A DNA stretch of 64,000 nt from Deltaproteobacteria bacterium. Its GTDB lineage: Bacteria; Myxococcota_A; Polyangia; Polyangiales; Polyangiaceae. This document shows positions 62,540 through 64,000 of the stretch, piece by piece. A program made the position numbers and the translations under genes. The DNA is taken from NCBI GenBank assembly GCA_003235365.1, contig QJWJ01000438.1, positions 62,001 to 126,000 of the forward strand, written 5' to 3'. The number at the start of each line of letters is the position of its first letter. Position 1 is the first letter of the stretch. The notes below the pieces were generated by a model that was not told the origin of the DNA, ran no database searches, and saw only the letters and a list, made by a program, of their open reading frames with translations.

Positions 62540-62821
62540 ATGACCGCGAACGAACCTGAGCAGACGGTGGCTTCCGAGCCACGCTACGCGTACTGGTGGG
62601 ATTTCTTCGGGCCCCACGCCGAGCGGACTGCGCAGCACCACGCGAAGCACTTGCGCGAATTTCTCGAGGACAACGGCCACGCCAGCGCCGAAGTCGGAAC
62701 AGCAAGTGCCGGCCACAACCACTGCGCCGCCTTCTGTCTCCCACCCCCGGCTGCCAAGACTCTGGTGGAGGCGACGTTGCGCCCCAACCGAACGACCCTC
62801 GCTGGCGAAGTGCCTCGCTGA
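62540..62821 (+). CDS. Small conserved-looking protein, function unknown
   Basis: 93 residues from the ATG at 62540. A start eight codons earlier is possible but reads as a poor leader. It has RYAYWWDFFGPHAERTAQHH then AKHLREFLEDNG, a His/Cys-containing middle (SAGHNHCAAFCLPPPAAKTL) and VEATLRPNRTTL. The pattern of aromatic start, GHxxAAFC and LRP end looks like a family I have seen in related bacteria, but I know no function. The His and Cys could bind metal. It lies 76 bases after the MopE-like gene and 50 before the pirin gene, all on the same strand. Confidence 0.6.
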   Translation: MTANEPEQTVASEPRYAYWWDFFGPHAERTAQHHAKHLREFLEDNGHASAEVGTASAGHNHCAAFCLPPPAAKTLVEATLRPNRTTLAGEVPR

Positions 62822-62870
62822 ATGCCGGTGGACGTCCACCTTTGCGGCATTACAATCCGATGTCGGACTC

Positions 62871-64000
62871 ATGAAACGCCCTAGCCAAGGAAAACCTGGT
62901 GAGCGCGGAACCCCGGTTCGGCGCCGCTCGCTGCTCGTTGCGGCGACGGGGCTGGGCCTCGTCCCGGCCCTGTCGGGGTGCGAGTCGAAGCCGCCTGTCG
63001 GCGGCGAGCGGGACCCGTCGCGTTCGCCTGCCCGTGCGCAAGTCGCTCCAGAAGTCGTCGAGCCGGTGTTGGACACGTTCGTGCTCGGGTCGCCGCCGTG
63101 GAAGACGTTCGATCCGTTCCTGTTCTGTGTTCACCACAAGGACGACTATCCTCGAGGCAATGCGCTGTTGGGGCCGGACGAAAGTCTTCAAGGCAGAAAC
63201 ATCGGGAGCGACTTTGCCGGCAAGGACGGCTGGAGCATGTACCACGGTGACGTCGTTCCGGGGTTCCCGCGACATCCCCACCGCGGATTCGAAACGGTGA
63301 CGGTGACGCGTCGGGGCTACATCGATCATTCCGACTCGCTCGGTGCGACCGCTCGGTATGGCTTCGGTGACGTTCAATGGATGACCGCCGGGGCAGGCAT
63401 CGTACACGCCGAGATGTTTCCGCTGCTCAGCGATGCGGGGCCAAACCCGGCCGAGCTTTTTCAGATTTGGATCAACCTCCCGGCGGCAGACAAATTCGCG
63501 GCCCCCCATTTCTCGATGTTCTGGAAGGACTCGATTCCTGTGCTCAGCTTCACGGACCGTGAGGGACTCCAGAGTTCGGTCACCGTGGTCGCTGGGCAAC
63601 TCGGCGACTCGGTTGCTCCGAAGCCGCCGCCAGCGTCGTATGCATCCAAGTCTGATTCGGACGTTGCTATTTGGCAGATCCGCCTTTCGGCTGGGGCTCG
63701 ATTCGAGCTGCCCGCTGGGCATGAGGGGACCGATCGGACGCTGTACTTCTTCTGGGGGAACGAGCTGACGTTGCACGGCCCGAACGCGCGGGCCGGTGGC
63801 GGCAAGGTAGTGAAGGCGGGAACGGGCATCCGTCTACGCGGCGACGTTGCTTGTTCGCTGCGCAACGGCGCGGCGCCTTCGGAAGTCTTGATGCTTCAGG
63901 GCAAGCCCATCGCCGAGCCCATCGTCAAACACGGCCCTTTCGTGATGAACGACGCGACGCAAATTCGCCAAGCGATGGCCGACTATCGGCGAACGGGTTT
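62871..64000 (+). CDS. Pirin-family protein with Tat/lipoprotein signal (3' end missing)
   Basis: 376 codons are visible from the ATG at 62871; the frame runs off the right edge. The N-terminus has RRRSLLVAATGLGLVPALSG then Cys: a twin-arginine start and a lipobox together, so it is probably exported folded and lipidated. Pirin motifs follow: VVPGFPRHPHRGFETVTVTR, with the metal-ligand His pair, then GDVQWMTAGAGIVHAEMF, which holds the third His and the Glu, and later LQGKPIAEPIVKHGPFVMN. Pirins are cupins that bind iron; some have quercetinase activity or act in the nucleus or cytoplasm. An exported lipoprotein pirin is unusual. The C-terminal cupin is mostly present. Confidence 0.9.
   Translation, partial: MKRPSQGKPGERGTPVRRRSLLVAATGLGLVPALSGCESKPPVGGERDPSRSPARAQVAPEVVEPVLDTFVLGSPPWKTFDPFLFCVHHKDDYPRGNALLGPDESLQGRNIGSDFAGKDGWSMYHGDVVPGFPRHPHRGFETVTVTRRGYIDHSDSLGATARYGFGDVQWMTAGAGIVHAEMFPLLSDAGPNPAELFQIWINLPAADKFAAPHFSMFWKDSIPVLSFTDREGLQSSVTVVAGQLGDSVAPKPPPASYASKSDSDVAIWQIRLSAGARFELPAGHEGTDRTLYFFWGNELTLHGPNARAGGGKVVKAGTGIRLRGDVACSLRNGAAPSEVLMLQGKPIAEPIVKHGPFVMNDATQIRQAMADYRRTG

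Overview
The window is GC-rich DNA from what is most likely a myxobacterium (Myxococcota, class Polyangia or a close relative). The clues are PASTA-less serine/threonine kinases followed by Pro-rich linkers and one membrane segment, many Asp/Pro/Thr-rich lipoproteins, a DUF2330 protein with a MYXO-CTERM-like tail, a MopE-type Cys/Asp lipoprotein, PilZ and HD-GYP regulators, and core genes (uppS, def, lipB, mnmA, tilS, ftsH, cca, thrS) of deltaproteobacterial type. No phage, transposase, CRISPR array or rRNA operon was found. One tRNA gene is present: tRNA-Arg(UCU), minus strand, 9881-9954.

Layout. 1-1588: a COQ4-like membrane-associated protein cut by the left edge, with a TetR regulator divergent from it and tandem palindromes between. 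1772-6003: secreted lipoproteins, one with three Cu-only superoxide-dismutase-like repeats, and a small conserved gene. 6064-9611: a translationally coupled two-gene module (FAD/Rossmann protein fused to two nucleoside-deoxyribosyltransferase/TIR-like domains, plus a TPR-like partner) beside the tRNA-Arg gene, whose 3' flank is duplicated. This is the best candidate here for an undescribed conflict or defence system. 10130-17649: housekeeping and signalling (GreA-like, uppS, ACT protein, Ser/Thr kinase, def, PilZ regulator, IHF/HU). 17773-23725: two GT-C-like membrane proteins and a histidine kinase. 23828-28839: M23 peptidase, lipB, HD-GYP regulator. 29128-33410: CPBP protease, FliA-like sigma factor, SctI-like protein, mnmA, a small Cys protein and tilS. 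33511-38982: ftsH, cca, and a second Ser/Thr kinase. 39596-46506: LolC/E-like permease, degenerate response regulator, a degenerate ABC operon, a TPR lipoprotein and a membrane-anchored protein. 46558-49908: NAGPA-like lipoprotein and thrS. 49909-51304: a long stretch without a convincing gene. 51305-58440: lipoprotein, ClpP/SDH-fold protease, Pro-rich lipoprotein and a giant hybrid sensor kinase. 59102-64000: DUF2330 surface protein, DUF2277, MopE-like lipoprotein, a small conserved protein, and a Tat/lipoprotein-signal pirin cut by the right edge.

Most genes stand alone or in short runs. Tight translational coupling (stop/start overlaps) links the TPR/FAD module, def with the first kinase, the two GT-C proteins, lipB with the HD-GYP regulator, mnmA with the Cys protein and tilS, and the three genes of the ABC operon. 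All functions are read from motifs by eye; no database search was possible.
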